DNA of 64,000 nt, from NCBI GenBank assembly GCA_016490735.1, contig JAEMWC010000193.1, positions 928,501 to 992,500 of the forward strand, given 5' to 3'. Origin of the DNA: Pachyseris speciosa (lineage: Eukaryota > Cnidaria > Anthozoa > Scleractinia > Pachyseridae). Within the stretch, counting starts at the first letter, position 1. The number at the start of each line of letters is the position of its first letter. The position numbers and the translations under genes were made by a program. Positions 1 through 12,007 of the stretch are shown in pieces. The notes below the pieces were generated by a model that did not search any database, was not told where the DNA came from, and saw only the letters and a program-made list of their open reading frames with translations.

Positions 1-134
1 GTAATTGAGTGGGCTCGTCAGAGACGGCTGTTACGGGGGACAATGTAGGGGGAGCTGAGGAGCAAGCCGGAAAAGAGACATCCTGAGTCTGCGTAAGACG
101 ACTTCCAATTAAGTCTTCCGTCTTCGTCAAAATA

Positions 135-505
135 GGGAGCTTTAGCTACGAGGACGGCAACGGCAACGAGAACGCCACAAAGCAAAGGATTTAATCAGCA
201 AAAACAATCGCTCTGCACGGGCGTTTTACATTTTGGTACATTTCTTTACCGTCCTCTGCTAAACAACTGCGTTAAATGACCAAATTTCGGGTTTCCTCAA
301 GAACGTGAGCCCATGACGGCAATTTTTTCTTAATTTTTCCTTACTTTAACGCCGCGCCATTCCTAGAAGTATAGTCCCTGAATAGTTCGCCAGCATTTTC
401 CAAGTTAAACAAATTGGAATAGATGCGAAAGACTTACGAAGACAAAAATTTAGATTTTGAAACGACGTTTTCGCTGCCATCGCCGTCATCGTTGCTAAGG
501 CTCCC
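135..505. mobile_element. MITE-like element, family A copy 1
   Basis: This is a 0.37-kb non-coding foldback element. It begins GGGAGCTTTAGC and ends GGCTCCC, with imperfect inverted ends of about 40 bp rich in GACGGCAACGGCAACG. TA lies on both sides, so a TA target duplication is likely. A second copy of the same family, interrupted by another element, lies at about 41745-42920, which shows that this is a dispersed repeat. It carries no ORF. The assignment rests on the inverted ends and the second copy. Confidence 0.7.
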
Positions 506-540
506 TATATAGTTTTAAAAACACCCTTAGCAGAGAAAAT

Positions 541-546
541 TTTATT
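541..546 (-). terminator. Poly(A) signal of the 576-aa gene
   Basis: AATAAA on the minus strand, about 60 nt past the stop codon at 608. Confidence 0.5.
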
Positions 547-607
547 TGTCCAACTGAATCGCATAAAGTAAAACCCACTCAACCATCTGCTGTGTCCTCC
601 TTTGCTG

Positions 608-2338
608 TCACATGTGCATTCCCTTGTGGCATTTTCGACTGGAGTCGATCCTCCGCAACTTTTTCTTAGCTCGCTCAAAAACAGGCTCGGAATCGGCATC
701 GCGGGGAAATTTGGGAACATATACTTTAACTTGCTTTCCCTTCACCGTCATCTGCATGGTGACGTATCCTCTGCAAAGTGATCGTTCCGGACGTGCGTCG
801 TAAGCGTAGCTGACCGCACTATCCGACTGCGAGCGACCTCTCTCAGACTGCGACGAAAACGCGGTAATTTTGGATTTGCGGACGGTCGGAGAATGCGACG
901 CAACACTAAGTCTTTTTGTTTCTTTGCTTCGTTCATCGCTGCCTTTTGCGAGATCTTGATTTTGGGTAACACTGAAGATACCAGGAGGAAGCGTGACTCT
1001 TCTCACGGGGCCAACTTTTCTTTGAAGAGTCGGCGACTTTTCGCGGGCTGTGATAATATTTTCAGTATGGCTGTCGTGCAAATCTAGACAATCTACTGCT
1101 GCACCACGTTGTGACTCAGGTAAGTTTTGTGTATTACTAACATAATTATCTACGCTGGTTGTTCCGTTTTGAGGTTGAACGAACGCTAGTCGCACCGGGG
1201 GCATGCCTTCACAGGATGCATGTTTCCTCCTGGGTTCAAGCGCGGAATGCGTTGGCCGTTCCAATTTACCAGCTGTTGATCTGTGATCTTCGTGAGGGGT
1301 TCCTGATCTGATTAAGTAACGCGATACGCTATCATAACAATCTGGACAGCTGTCTGGTGCGCGTACTTCCGTCGTCCGTTCCAAACTCTCACATGACTTC
1401 GATATCACTTTCCGCGACTCCTCCACGGGTGCGAATTTGTCATCTAAGTCACAATTTTTTGCACAGACTTGCACCTCTGAAAACAGCGTGCTTAGTTCTA
1501 CACTTGAAGGTCTTAACTTATAAGCCGGAGCTCTTGTTTGTTTGCTTTGGCAAATGTGTTTTCCTGAAATAGATCTGTCGCCTGAATCGCACGGTTGCTT
1601 GATTAAGGCGTCCTCCCCTTCGCCTTCCTGATACTGCGAATTATTATTCTTCGAAGACTTCACTAGTCTAGGTGACATAATCTTTCCTCGGTGGTCCACC
1701 TTTAGTCTGAGATCGAATAAAGTTTTCCCTGATTTCTCATCTTCCTTTTTCTTCAGTTCCATCAGTTTATCGCTTGAAATTTGCACAAAATTTCGTCGAG
1801 ACCCTGGGCGACAGGGCGGCTCAATAACCCTGAACTGATGCCTTACGCGAGACTGAGCCGCTCCATCAGTTTGGTCTTTCGACAGTTCCCCACCAGCGCT
1901 TTCTTTCTTCGCAACTCCGTTCTCTTTGATACCAAGCTGCGAGAAACATTTTACTGTAAACCCGCTACTAGACGTGCTTGAAGTTATACCGGGACGCGAC
2001 GAACTAGATCTAGTCACGTCTGGCATCAAGTTTTTCTTGATTGTAACACCATTATCACAACACTGAGTTGTACGAGCGTCAATTGTAAATCCTTGAGAGC
2101 GCAGAAGTTTTCTCCTCTCCACACTGATCTCCAGATTCTTTCTTACAGTCTTAATCTCTTCCATTTCTTTCCGAAGAGAATTCTTCTTTTTGTCGAATTC
2201 GGCGTTTCTCTGAATCTGTTTACAATCTAAGACTTTAAGTTTTTCTTGAAGAAGAAATGACTGCGTCTGATTCATTCGTCGAGTTCGAGTAAGACTATCA
2301 AACTTCAGCGAGGTTCCTTGTTGCTTTGGGGCGGCCAT
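608..2338 (-). CDS. Intronless host gene, uncharacterised 576-aa protein
   Basis: I do not recognise this protein. The ATG at 2338 is preferred because it has G at -3 and G at +4. An in-frame ATG at 2356 has a poor context and would add six residues. Residues about 20-80 are Lys/Glu-rich and probably coiled coil. The middle is Ser/Pro/charge-rich and looks disordered. The last 60 residues are more compact (RGYVTMQMTVKGKQVKVYVP) and end in a basic tail. There is no signal peptide or membrane segment. A poly(A) signal (AATAAA on the minus strand) lies at 541-546. Length and codon regularity support a real gene. It could be a cytoskeletal or centrosomal adaptor, but nothing specific shows that. 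Confidence 0.7.
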   Translation of the reverse strand: MAAPKQQGTSLKFDSLTRTRRMNQTQSFLLQEKLKVLDCKQIQRNAEFDKKKNSLRKEMEEIKTVRKNLEISVERRKLLRSQGFTIDARTTQCCDNGVTIKKNLMPDVTRSSSSRPGITSSTSSSGFTVKCFSQLGIKENGVAKKESAGGELSKDQTDGAAQSRVRHQFRVIEPPCRPGSRRNFVQISSDKLMELKKKEDEKSGKTLFDLRLKVDHRGKIMSPRLVKSSKNNNSQYQEGEGEDALIKQPCDSGDRSISGKHICQSKQTRAPAYKLRPSSVELSTLFSEVQVCAKNCDLDDKFAPVEESRKVISKSCESLERTTEVRAPDSCPDCYDSVSRYLIRSGTPHEDHRSTAGKLERPTHSALEPRRKHASCEGMPPVRLAFVQPQNGTTSVDNYVSNTQNLPESQRGAAVDCLDLHDSHTENIITAREKSPTLQRKVGPVRRVTLPPGIFSVTQNQDLAKGSDERSKETKRLSVASHSPTVRKSKITAFSSQSERGRSQSDSAVSYAYDARPERSLCRGYVTMQMTVKGKQVKVYVPKFPRDADSEPVFERAKKKLRRIDSSRKCHKGMHM

Positions 2339-3553
2339 ACCAGTTAGAAACTTCATCAAAGGTTCTTGGAAGTGACGAAACGATAAGCCAAATTTGTTTC
2401 AACGGATAAAGAAAATGCAGCGACGCTGGAGACAAAGTCCGGGCAAACACTGGCTGGGTTAGATAATTACAGAAAACAGACCTTGTTTCTAAGATAATTG
2501 AAAAGTAATTGAACCGGTAAACAGGTGATTAATCACGACACACTCCAAGACCCCCCGAGAATTTTCTCTGCTGGTTTCGTGTTACGGAAGGCTTTCATAG
2601 CCAGGCTTTACTGGCAGAACTGAGGTTTTCATGTGATGTGCCTGGGAAAGGTTGATCGAATAACAAACAGTCTAAATTCAACCCCGAATTCTTCGTTTCC
2701 AATAAAGAAATGGTACGTGTTATTTTTGGCGCCTAGGACATGATCACTTTCAAGTACGATCGCATGCAATGGAATTTTATTTGAACATTTCATTTTATAT
2801 TAGACCAACATTGTTGTCTAGAATGAAATTCAATATTTGTTACATCATAACTGACGAAATGAACACTTTCATGAATATTTATCAAATTAAAGAAGTAATA
2901 TGGACAAAAGGATGGCAAGCTCTATAGAACGCACAATATTCATAATCAACACAATTGCCTGTCAATTCACACCCGACAAAAGCCAAAATAAATAAGACAA
3001 ATTATAATTCAGTAATAACTGCTTGTGTCTAATCAGCCACATCAACGTTAATCTTAAAGTTTACAAAGCTTTATAAGCTCCACGATCTTGCAATAAAAGT
3101 AATTACTTCTCTTCACCTTTTATTTTTCTTTGACGATTATACCAAAATTAAACACGGACGCCCTGAAGGAAAAGAAAACTGTGTCACTTTGCTCTTGTTC
3201 CTCCTTCTGTGAGCAGAACAAACAATGAGTCGACAACAATCGAGGTCCGCCATGCTAATGAGCAAAAAACAAATTACAGTCGATCCGGTATTTCATTGAA
3301 AGAGGAATTTGAATGAGTTAAGGGGCTAAACTTCCTTGATTCTCCGGACCAAACGTTCACAATACTATCGTCATAACAGGTCACAGTTCTAGAAATGAAA
3401 GGCTATTGAACAGTTCTGTCGAGGTTCGAACTTGATGCATGGGCATTCAATTCGACTCACTTAAAACAAGTTTTGAAAGCGTCTTTTTGTCGATTTGCCT
3501 TGCCTTAGGCAATACTGCTTTGTCGGATGCACAGTTTCTAAAAGGCATCTTAA
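2339..3553. other. Non-coding flank
   Basis: This is the upstream region of the minus-strand gene followed by AT-rich DNA. I see no ORF with coding character, no RNA gene and no repeat boundary here. The promoter of the 576-aa gene should lie just above 2338, but no clear TATA box can be assigned. Confidence 0.4.
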
Positions 3554-4303
3554 AGTGCCCCTAGCCCCAAAATTTTTTTTCAATTTAAATGATTCGTCTC
3601 TGAATTAGAAGCACAACCGTGAAACAATTTTTTGATTCGGTTGAATCTTCGCTTTTCTGTGCCCCGGTCAAGTCTCGAAATTACGACCAGAAACGCCGCC
3701 ATTTTGTTTCACGACCGAGTTAAAGGGAGATTGGGTTCAGCGCTTGTATGACGTCGTCCCGGGAACGGAAGTTCTGTTGCGCTTACAAAGTTCTTTGAAG
3801 GAAGCTCAATAATTCTAACTCTGAGAGCAAATAAGACATGATTTTAACCGATAATTTATATTCATAGTATTGTCACCTGTACCATGTCTCTCCTAAGAGA
3901 AAATTTGATGTTTTGCAAACGAATGAGCCAAAAACAGACCGGCTGTTCGTAAAATAAACATATTCCCATCGGCTGATCTCACAACCATTTTATGCCCTTT
4001 TATACGGTGAAAACAGAAAATTCCAATGATTCCGTTCAGTGAAAAGATCTCCTCTTTAAAACTCGTTTATTGTATAGTGATACAACCCAAACATGTGCAT
4101 GTACCACGTTTCCAATGCATCGTGATATTCGGTGTGCTGCGTATCGGATACACAAAGGATTTAACCGCAGGGCCACAAAAGTAGTCCAGAATGTAATGGC
4201 AGCTAAAATAATTGTCCCTCGATATGTACCTTTAGGAAAACCTCATCAATCTAACTTCCTTTAAATTTTTCGGCTTCATGAGTCCTACAGTCTTCGACAT
4301 AAG

Positions 4304-4978
4304 CCTAGATACAAATATCACGATATTTTTTGAGATATTTAGAAGTTTTTGAGAAATTTAGAAAATGTTGAGAAATTTGGAAAAAAATGTGATATTTAGA
4401 GCAATTATCACAAAAAAGATACCTAATAAGAACAAAAAAAAGGTTTATATTAAATTTTACGAGTTGTTTTCGTGTTTCCCTGTCTGCACAAGCTATAGTT
4501 CAGTGAATAACAACATGCCTAGTTGCACGCAAAACTTTGTTTGAAAAGTTGTTGTTTGAAATACATAACACTGTCTTTTAAGATGTTGTAATTCAATAAA
4601 CTCTTTAACTGTTTACTGCTGTGTTCTGGGATCCGTGTTCTGGCAAAGCACTTATGGCAAATTGCAATATTTAATTAATAAACAGGAATTGATGAAATCG
4701 AGTTGCTTAGAGGTTTTATTTACTTATTATACCTTAAAATAAACCAGCACTGCAATATACATCTTTTGCTGAACAAATGATGTTTTTTTTTTTCATTTCT
4801 TTAATTGATATAAAGCCAAAAAATGGGTCAAATTAACATTAGAAAAAAATGATATTTCTGAGAAATTTAGAAGATTTTTTAAGAAATTTAGACTAAATTC
4901 AAAAGAAATTTAGGAATTTTATGAGAATTTCTAGAAAGAAATTTAGAACATTTTTTGCGATATTTGTATCTAGGCCTA
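4304..4978. mobile_element. Nested AT-rich MITE with about 12-bp target duplication
   Basis: The inverted ends carry GCCTAGATACAAATATC and GATATTTGTATCTAGGC. The flanks are CTTCGACATAAG (4292-4303) and CTTCGACACAAG (4979-4990), a 12-bp duplication with one change. The inside is rich in GAAATTTAGA motifs and has no ORF. It inserted into the larger TTAA element. Confidence 0.65.
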
Positions 4979-5311
4979 CTTCGACACAAGCGCTCTATTA
5001 AAACCGGTTTCCAACGTCAACAATCAAAATATATTTCAGAGGCCATGCTAATTCACTGACGGAAGCCCATGTCACTGATCAATACATTGTAGACTGCCAA
5101 GAAAACTTGAAGTGTTTACAAATTAAATTGATTAACTTCACCGAATTCAGTTGATTTAGACGATGGTGCCACTCGAACTTCATGTTCAAATGGAGCTACA
5201 TGTAGTAAAATATATCCAGTCGCGTCTAAATTTGTGTCAGTTTGTTTACATCGGATATATGCAAATTGTTCTCGCATCGCGAAGTTGCGTTCGCTTATGG
5301 GTAACACTAAT

Positions 5312-5653
5312 CCGTGGAACTGTAGACCGCGGAACCTGTGGAACCTGCGGAACCGCCGGAACCTGCGGAACCTATACTTTTTGTAATAAAATTAAAAAAA
5401 AATAAAAAGGGAGAAGGCAAACAAAAAAGATAGCGTACAACAAGGGGTATTTTTTGTCGGTCACCCATCCAAGTTTTAACCCGGCCGGATTGGGCTTAAC
5501 TTCGGCGATCGGACGACGAGCACGCTTTCCTTGTGGTATCACACGCAGACAATACCAAGTATAAATGGTTCGCGTAAGTTGAAAAAAGCGAAATGATAAG
5601 CGAGAAATTACTAGAAATTCTAAAATTCACACAAACAAACATTAGCAACAAGT
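5312..5653 (-). repeat. Left arm of a long inverted repeat containing 5S-like sequence
   Basis: This arm is a close reverse complement of 6154-6637. It comprises a GGAACCTGCGG-type minisatellite, an A-rich stretch, a 5S-rRNA-like core and a 3' unique part. The spacer between the arms is about 500 bp. Confidence 0.7.
5431..5550 (-). pseudogene. 5S rRNA-derived sequence (SINE3-type or pseudogene), copy 1
   Basis: It reads from 5550 downward and is exactly 120 nt, like a 5S rRNA. The internal promoter parts are kept: CCGAAGTTAAGC (box A region) and CTTGGATGGGTGACC (box C). The 3' third is diverged: the usual GGGAATACC becomes AAAAAATACC. That divergence, and its place inside a mobile inverted repeat, argue for a 5S-derived SINE or pseudogene rather than a functional gene. 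Confidence 0.65.
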
Positions 5654-6153
5654 GCTCCGTTTAAGTTTCCGGTCAATTTCTTATTTCCGGTATCATAGTC
5701 ACGTGGTACTGTAGTGCCACCAAAATTGCCGAATGGCGCTTCCATCTCAATGCTGGGTAAGTACAACAGTCGTTTGCTGAGTTACATCGGTTGCATTTCA
5801 CAAATAGACTGAATGCCTCTGACCTTGCTTGAAACAGGATGAAGAACTCCAAGCCTGAAGTGATTGATCTAACAAAGGAAAGGTAGGGAACTTGGGCTTT
5901 GCTTCAAGTCACGCACATGGCATGTGAATTGTTGACAGCATCTTCAGCTATTTATGTTCAAAAGTGATGTGGCAATGTCAAGCCTAGAGAAAATTAACAG
6001 GTTAGGAAAGACCTTTTATCAGTTTGACCCCAGTATGTATGTGTAACCAGTTTTGGTTTCACCCTTGATGTGTTACCCTTGTTACTCGTACAAAGCCTGG
6101 ATTTAAATCGTGTTGATTTATCTCCGTCTCAGTTTTCGACTACGATATGACCG

Positions 6154-6637
6154 ACTTGTTGCTAATGTTTGTTTGTGTGAATTTTAGAATTTCTAGTAAT
6201 TTCTCGCTTATCATTTCGCTTTTTTCAACTTACGCGAACCATTTATCACCGCAGGCTTTGTATTGTCTGCGTGTGATACCACAAGGAAAGCGTGCTCGTC
6301 GTCCGATGGCCGAAGTTAAGCCCAATCCGGCCGGGTTAGAACTTGGATGGGTGACCGACAAAAAATACTCCTTGTTGTACGCTATCTTTTTTGTTTGCCT
6401 TCTCCCTTTTTATTTTTATTTTCTTTTATTTTTTTTTTGTTTTTTTGTTTTTTTTTTTTGTTTTTTTTTTTTGTTTGTTTGTTTCTCTGTTGTTTTTAAG
6501 AACTAAACCACTCGTAGACATTTTTATTATTACTGTTTTTATTTATTTCTTTTTTTTAATTTTATTACAAAAAATATAGGTTCCGCAGGTTCCGGCGGTT
6601 CCGCAGGTTCCGTCGCTTCCGCGGTCTGCAGTTCCGC
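6154..6637 (+). repeat. Right arm of the long inverted repeat containing 5S-like sequence
   Basis: It mirrors 5312-5653 with insertions. These include a T-rich tract at about 6395-6560 and 14 extra bases just before the 5S-like core. Together the arms could fold into a hairpin several hundred bp long. Confidence 0.7.
6265..6384 (+). pseudogene. 5S rRNA-derived sequence, copy 2
   Basis: A 120-nt plus-strand counterpart of the copy at 5431-5550, with only a few differences (GATGGCCGAAG for GATCGCCGAAG). Box A and box C motifs are intact, so RNA polymerase III could in principle start here. The same 3' divergence is shared with copy 1, so both copies come from one derived family. Confidence 0.65.
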
Positions 6638-7612
6638 AGAATATTTCTAACCAACAGTTTAGACGGATACGTAGCCTCAAATTTTAATTGCAGTAAGCTA
6701 TATTTATTTTGAAAAGTTAAAAGACGTTCTCTGGTTAAAAGTTTTAAAATTTTACCTTGCCTTGACTTCGTTCACAGTACTGCCTGAGGATAACTAGAAG
6801 TTCAACTAATCCTCAAGTCACGTAATTCGCGTCGGCTGAGCTCACTTTCCGTTCTCTTGTCAAATTTATCTTTGCCTTCTTTGAATAGATACCATAAATA
6901 AAGACTCTCCCATAAATAGGCACTTCCACAATTAATTGCTGATGTTCGTTTAAAATACCGATCTACAGTCGGATGTGCGCCGTTTATATAAAATAACAAT
7001 TATTGTTTTCAAACCGCTGCACAATTCCCATTGCCGATGCACGGGTACTCGATCGTTCAAGATTAAAATGTTAAATCAAAGCTTTTGCTCACCAGCAGCG
7101 TACACAGAACCACGAGGTACCGCAGATAACACTTTTTCGTCTTCCCTTCTTCCGCGAATCTTGCTGTCCATTCCTGGTCTTGATAACCATGAGGCTCCTC
7201 CGAGCTCCTCGCCGATTCCGTTCTAGTTCCACTTCAGAAATGAAGGTAATTTGGTCTTCACCCTACACATAGTCTGAAGCTGACTCCGAGGACGAGGAGG
7301 ACATGATTCCAACACAATTTTGACTACTGCCAGTCTTTTACCCTCCAATATGTGCTTCGATGACCCCAACAAACGCTTGCAAAAACAGAGATTGACTGAG
7401 AAGCTATCTTTCAATCGTTCCCGGGATGACGTCACCAACCTCGTTGGACCCAGACTCCCTTTCACTCGGCCGTGCAACAAATTGAATGAGACTTTGGCTG
7501 TCCATAAAAAATCGAGGATTCAACCAAATCCAATAATTCTTTCGCCGAAATACTTCGAATGATAAGCAGATTTATTTAGGCGAGAAAAATGTTTGGGTTA
7601 GGGGCACTTTAA

Positions 7613-8559
7613 TTGGGACTTTACGAATGCTTTCTTTCTTTGCATGGGGGTATGGTGTGCACGCAATTAACCCTTTCAAGTTCAAAATGATAGCTCGATA
7701 GAAAAGCAAACATTGAAGGTGCTCACGCGAATCTGGCATGTTTGAGAATGTCGATAACTGAATATAGCCTGAGTTTTCGTTTAATTAACAAACTCGAAAT
7801 TGTGATGTCGCCAGTCGGGCTCCAATCAAAGCCGCGTCTCGTATGATTATCCTGGTCAAGACCATCCATCCACCCTCCCTCCTTTTTCCTCCTTCCCCTG
7901 AACACTATACTCGAAGCGTATGTGGAAGATCTGAATTACTTAGCTAGATCTCGGCTGTTCAGCCGGATGAACCTTTTTTTCCTGTTTATCATTACAAGGA
8001 AATCAACCAAATAAATGGGTTGGACACCCCCTCCCCCTCCTCCGTCCCAGGTTGCGTACATATGATACCAAGATCCAAGTTAATGAATTTGCGGGCCAGG
8101 TGTCTCTTGGAGGGCTGAAAAGACTGCCCCGCAAGTACACCAGTTGAGTCTCTTCGCCTGGCCATTGTATTACCGTATTTCAGCTGCACCACGCAGTACA
8201 CAATGACATGATCTAAAACCATGCATTAGGTTTATTTTGGCGGTTTAGGTTGAGCATCAGGAAAACTGCTGTTAGACGGAGGCCGGAAAAAACCCCAGTG
8301 AGGAGAAAATCGGCAGGAAATCTGGGTAGGAACCATCAGTCTCAAGCTCGAAGTAGCCCATCCTACGAGGCTTTACAATTTGAACATCGCTACTCGCGTT
8401 AGCTTACATAAAAGACGCACGGTAGACAACAAAAAATGGCATCCTTAATGATACTAAAAGAAAATAAGTCAAACGAGGTGTCGGCCTAGAATGACGTCCC
8501 ACGTGACATTTGGGGACGAGGTAATCTGGGATCAAGTGGGATCGATGTTTATTTCCAAA
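7613..8559. other. Non-coding stretch
   Basis: No gene or repeat boundary can be supported here. Short ORFs on both strands have no coding character. Confidence 0.4.
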
Positions 8560-8779
8560 ATGGCTGCCGATCGGCAACGACTATCATGCGAGTACTGTAA
8601 CTACAGCTGTAGTGTAATGAAAGCGATTATTTTATTATTAACACTTCATCAAGTTCCACTCCAACGAGGCTAAAGTTTTGGTTTATTGTTCAAATTGTGG
8701 AATGTCTTTTTCGAAAGTGAATAGTCTGCAAAGGCATTACAAGCGAGAATATAAGGAGACGGACATGACTCGAACATGA
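8560..8779 (+). pseudogene. Broken C2H2-like zinc-finger fragment, probably transposon-derived
   Basis: The frame opening at 8560 gives a start with paired cysteines (SCEYCNYSCSVM). After a shift of frame near 8640 the reading continues as CSNCGMSFSKVNSLQRH, a C2H2-type finger pattern, until a stop at 8777-8779. The two halves lie in different frames with no splice signals between them, so this copy is broken. Short zinc-finger ORFs of this kind often belong to mobile elements. That origin is inferred. Confidence 0.4.
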
Positions 8780-9040
8780 TGATGACTCTATTTTGAGGAA
8801 AATGTAGAGCAAGAATTTGACGAAGATAGAGCACGGTCAGATTCGGGTAGCCAGGCTGCAACGTTCCTATTACGTGCAAGGGAAAATGCGAAGGTAACTC
8901 AGACAGCTTTGGACATGGTCTCTCAGTTAGTGCGCGATCTGTGATTGGTCAATTTCCAGGCCGTATTCTACTGTATGGCCCGCTAAATTTAAAAGCGCGC
9001 CCCCGATTAACCTCAGAGATATAATAAATTAAATATCTTA

Positions 9041-9188
9041 CTAACCTCGTTTTCTCGGTCCGTACTGTAAGTTACGGATCCTCGTTTTTTCTCGTTGATT
9101 CATGGCCCGCGCGCTTCGCACTTGGGCCATAAATCCGCAGGAAAAAACTCAGTCCGTAACTTACAGTACGGACCTCGAACTCGGTTAG
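9041..9188. repeat. Palindromic MITE-like repeat
   Basis: Arms of about 37 bp (CGGTCCGTACTGTAAGTTAC and its reverse complement) enclose a second inverted pair, TGGCCC/GGGCCA. The whole sequence can fold as a hairpin. It has no ORF. Confidence 0.65.
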
Positions 9189-9585
9189 TTAGAGGTATGT
9201 AAATAGCCAACGAGGCACATAGCAGCAAGTTGGCTATAAACAATCTTATATCCAACATGCGCTAATGGCGTAATTGCTTTATTAAATTTCCTGATCAAAT
9301 TCTGCACGTTTGGAATGGATACTTGGAAATTGCAGCTGAATTTTATTGATTTCTATTTTAATTTTACAAAACGACCGGAATTAAGTTGATGTGACAACAC
9401 TTGGCGTGATTATTTTCCATATAAGGTCAAACTACGGTATAATGATAACCGAGATTTAGTGAGCCAATCAGAAAGCTAGAAATGCACTATCCGAGGTTGG
9501 AAATTTAATAATTAACAATACTTACTGAGCCTGAGGAGAAAAATTGTCTTAGTATAAGTTAGGTGATTTAGGATGAGTTGTTAAA

Positions 9586-9945
9586 GCACACCTGAAAATG
9601 TGTTAGGTTCACCCCTGAGAAAATATTGGAAATATTGAATTAATTATGCACTAAAGTAGCCAAGGTGTGTTGCCATTAAAGGTGTGTTATGATAGCTCTG
9701 GCAGATTTCTACAGTTGAAGAACATTTGCATCTCATTAATTTGTGGTGTGTTCAAACTGATCTTAAGGTGTGTTATTAATAAACACAGAAGGTGTGTAAT
9801 TATTACACACCTTCTGTGTTTTCTTACGCGCATTGGTGTGTTTCTTTAAACCGTGAAATAGAAGAGTGAAAAGGTGTGTCACCACTACACACCTTGATGT
9901 GTTAGGAAACTCACAAGGTGTGCTAGCGAAACACACCTTATTTAA
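9586..9945. repeat. Region of scattered GGTGTGT repeats with a 37-bp palindrome
   Basis: AAGGTGTGT or its complement occurs about ten times at irregular spacing. The core at 9783-9819 is a near-perfect palindrome (arms ACACAGAAGGTGTGTAAT). It looks like a foldback element or satellite seed. Confidence 0.55.
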
Positions 9946-11935
9946 GAGTGTAAATGCAACTTAAAGCCCCATTATCACCCTTGATGCATCGCGCGCCGCG
10001 ACCGTTAATTCTGGAATTTCGTGTAACACGAAATTACTCTTTTAAAAATAGTTTGCGAGCCTTGGTATTTAGCGAAACAAGGCATCTAGCGAAGACGGTG
10101 TTCGAAGGGGGGTCAAATTTCTCCTGTCGTCTATTTGCTTTATTTTTGTTTCGTCGATTACCAATTGTTTCGTTTCGTTTCGTTTCGTTTCTCGGAATAC
10201 CGTAAGCCATTCACTGTGTTAGGCTGGCAGACGCTATTAATAATCGCGAGCTTCAATACGCAAGATCAAGATTATTAACCGTAAAATTATAATCTAGAGA
10301 AGGGGCTAGTTGTTGATCTCGGTAACAACAATTTGCTGAAAACAATTTGGATTTGACCGAGAAATTTTATAACATCTGGTACCCAGGCGCTATAGGGTAC
10401 TCGATCTTCGATGAGGCGACTCATATCATAACAACAAATTAGCAGCGCGACCGATGTGAGACTCTTGTAAAACTCTGAAACTATATTGAATAAGCCTCTA
10501 CGAGGCTCCGTTCCCAAATCTCTTACAATCGACCCCGGAAAAATAAAATTTTATTTAATCCATTTCAAAACTGTCAAAGAGTTTGACCTACACTGTGAAA
10601 TTGACGAGACGGCAAAAGCTCGCTTGTCTCGCAGCCGCGAACGATTCGCACAAATACACTGTAAACATCATTCCCGAACCGACTAATCCTATGAAAGCAA
10701 AACTCAAGGTAAAATTGAATAACCTCAAGAGTTCATAAGAAAGGAAGCCCGGTGAAGAGTAGTTGTGACCGAGATCGACAGCTAGCTTGCGATTATTCTC
10801 TGTGTTAGGCTTTAGAATAATTAACTCTTTCAGCTGAATTAATTTCTTCGCGCCATTTTGCATATGTTACATTCCACATAATTATGCGATTCCGCAAGTC
10901 ATGCCACATGCCATTCCGCAAACTCATTCCTCCTTTTACCCTCACCGATTTGCTTTGCGACACCGGGGACAAGCGACAACTAGGCGTGATGAACCAGATC
11001 AAAAGCGCGATAAAAACTAGGTATATACCTATCGATAAAGTGCCAACGAGACTGAAACACACAAATCATCTACATATATCCATTCACTGCGATTATTTAC
11101 ACCTACTGTGAAATGATGACACCACTACAATATCTCGCAATAAGTAACAAATGTTCGATGAACAAAACTTGGCCGACCTCTAAAGAGTATCTTAGCGTTG
11201 CCTGTTTTTGTCACAGACACGCATAATTTTTAACATGAAATTCGATGCGCGTAAGTGTCAATACACGTGGCCGGTACCGACTAATATTCACTCGTTCGTA
11301 ACTTTATTTCGTTGAAACAGAGTTTTCTTCGACCCTTCTTAGGAATAAATTTTACAATGTAACTCCTCCAAACTAGAGACACAAATGTGTGTAATTCGTT
11401 ATGGTATGCAAATTTTCTGTTCTCACGCGCGTTGACTGTCAAGTCTATTTTCTTTGTGCTATTTTTGGCCGAAGAGCGAAGATCATCTCGTCGACGTTTC
11501 TATCCAAATTATACACGTATTTCACCTCGGATGTTTCATCGAACGTTTATCAATTTATTTATTTCAACGAAAGGAGCGATTTTTGATAAGCTACCATGTG
11601 TTGTTTCAGTCCTCGGCTTTGTCGAAACTTGTTCGATCAACCGCACCAGCCTTTAATTCCTTAAGCTTGCCAAGCGACTACTGGCTAGCGACTACGCTAT
11701 TCGCCTGCTTGTACACTGTGCATTTTCGTCAAGAAATAGGCCACTAATTCTTGAAATTTTGATCGCTTTTGATGACAGTGTCCGCTATGAACCGCAGCGA
11801 TCTTGATTCGTTGAACAAACGGCCATACGAATGTAAAATTTAGCATCGAAATTTTTATGCCGGAAAAAAAGCACAACGCTGTAACCTCGAAAGAAACTGA
11901 ATGCCTTTTGACCTTGTTTTTTTTTTATGCGGTTC
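9946..11935. other. Non-coding flank left of the Polinton
   Basis: It holds a short (TTTCG)n microsatellite at 10168-10191. No gene is recognised. The many short ORFs show no family motif. Confidence 0.4.
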
Positions 11936-11941
11936 GCGATA
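11936..11941. repeat. Left target-site duplication GCGATA
   Basis: Six bases identical to 32099-32104, directly abutting the element ends. A 6-bp duplication is the known hallmark of Polinton insertion. Confidence 0.92.
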
Positions 11942-12007
11942 AGTAGTATAGTGTTTGGGGGTACCAGATCAAAAATGGGGTGTTTTAGCAAAATGATCTC
12001 GTATTCT

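Larger units (their letters stand above)
3554..7608. mobile_element. 4-kb non-autonomous foldback element with TTAA duplication
   Basis: The ends are AGTGCCCCTAGCCCC (3554) and GGGGCACT (7608), with TTAA on each side (3550-3553 and 7609-7612), the target site typical of piggyBac-type elements. The similarity continues imperfectly inward for about 200 bp on each side (3554-3775 against 7405-7608), including CCCGGGAACG / CGTTCCCGGG and GACGTC blocks. No transposase ORF is present. A smaller MITE (4304-4978) and an inverted pair of 5S-like sequences lie inside. It is non-autonomous. The piggyBac link rests only on TTAA and the terminal structure. Confidence 0.65.

Noticed and set aside
5431..6384. 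Functional 5S rRNA genes
   Set aside because: The 3' third departs from the conserved 5S sequence in both copies, and they are part of a mobile inverted repeat.
6147..6579. ORFs rich in Phe and Leu
   Set aside because: They come from a T-rich tract inside the 5S-like inverted repeat.
9586..9945. Repeated AAGGTGTGT looking like an array of operators or CRISPR
   Set aside because: Spacing and orientation are irregular, and the core is a palindrome; a foldback element explains it better.
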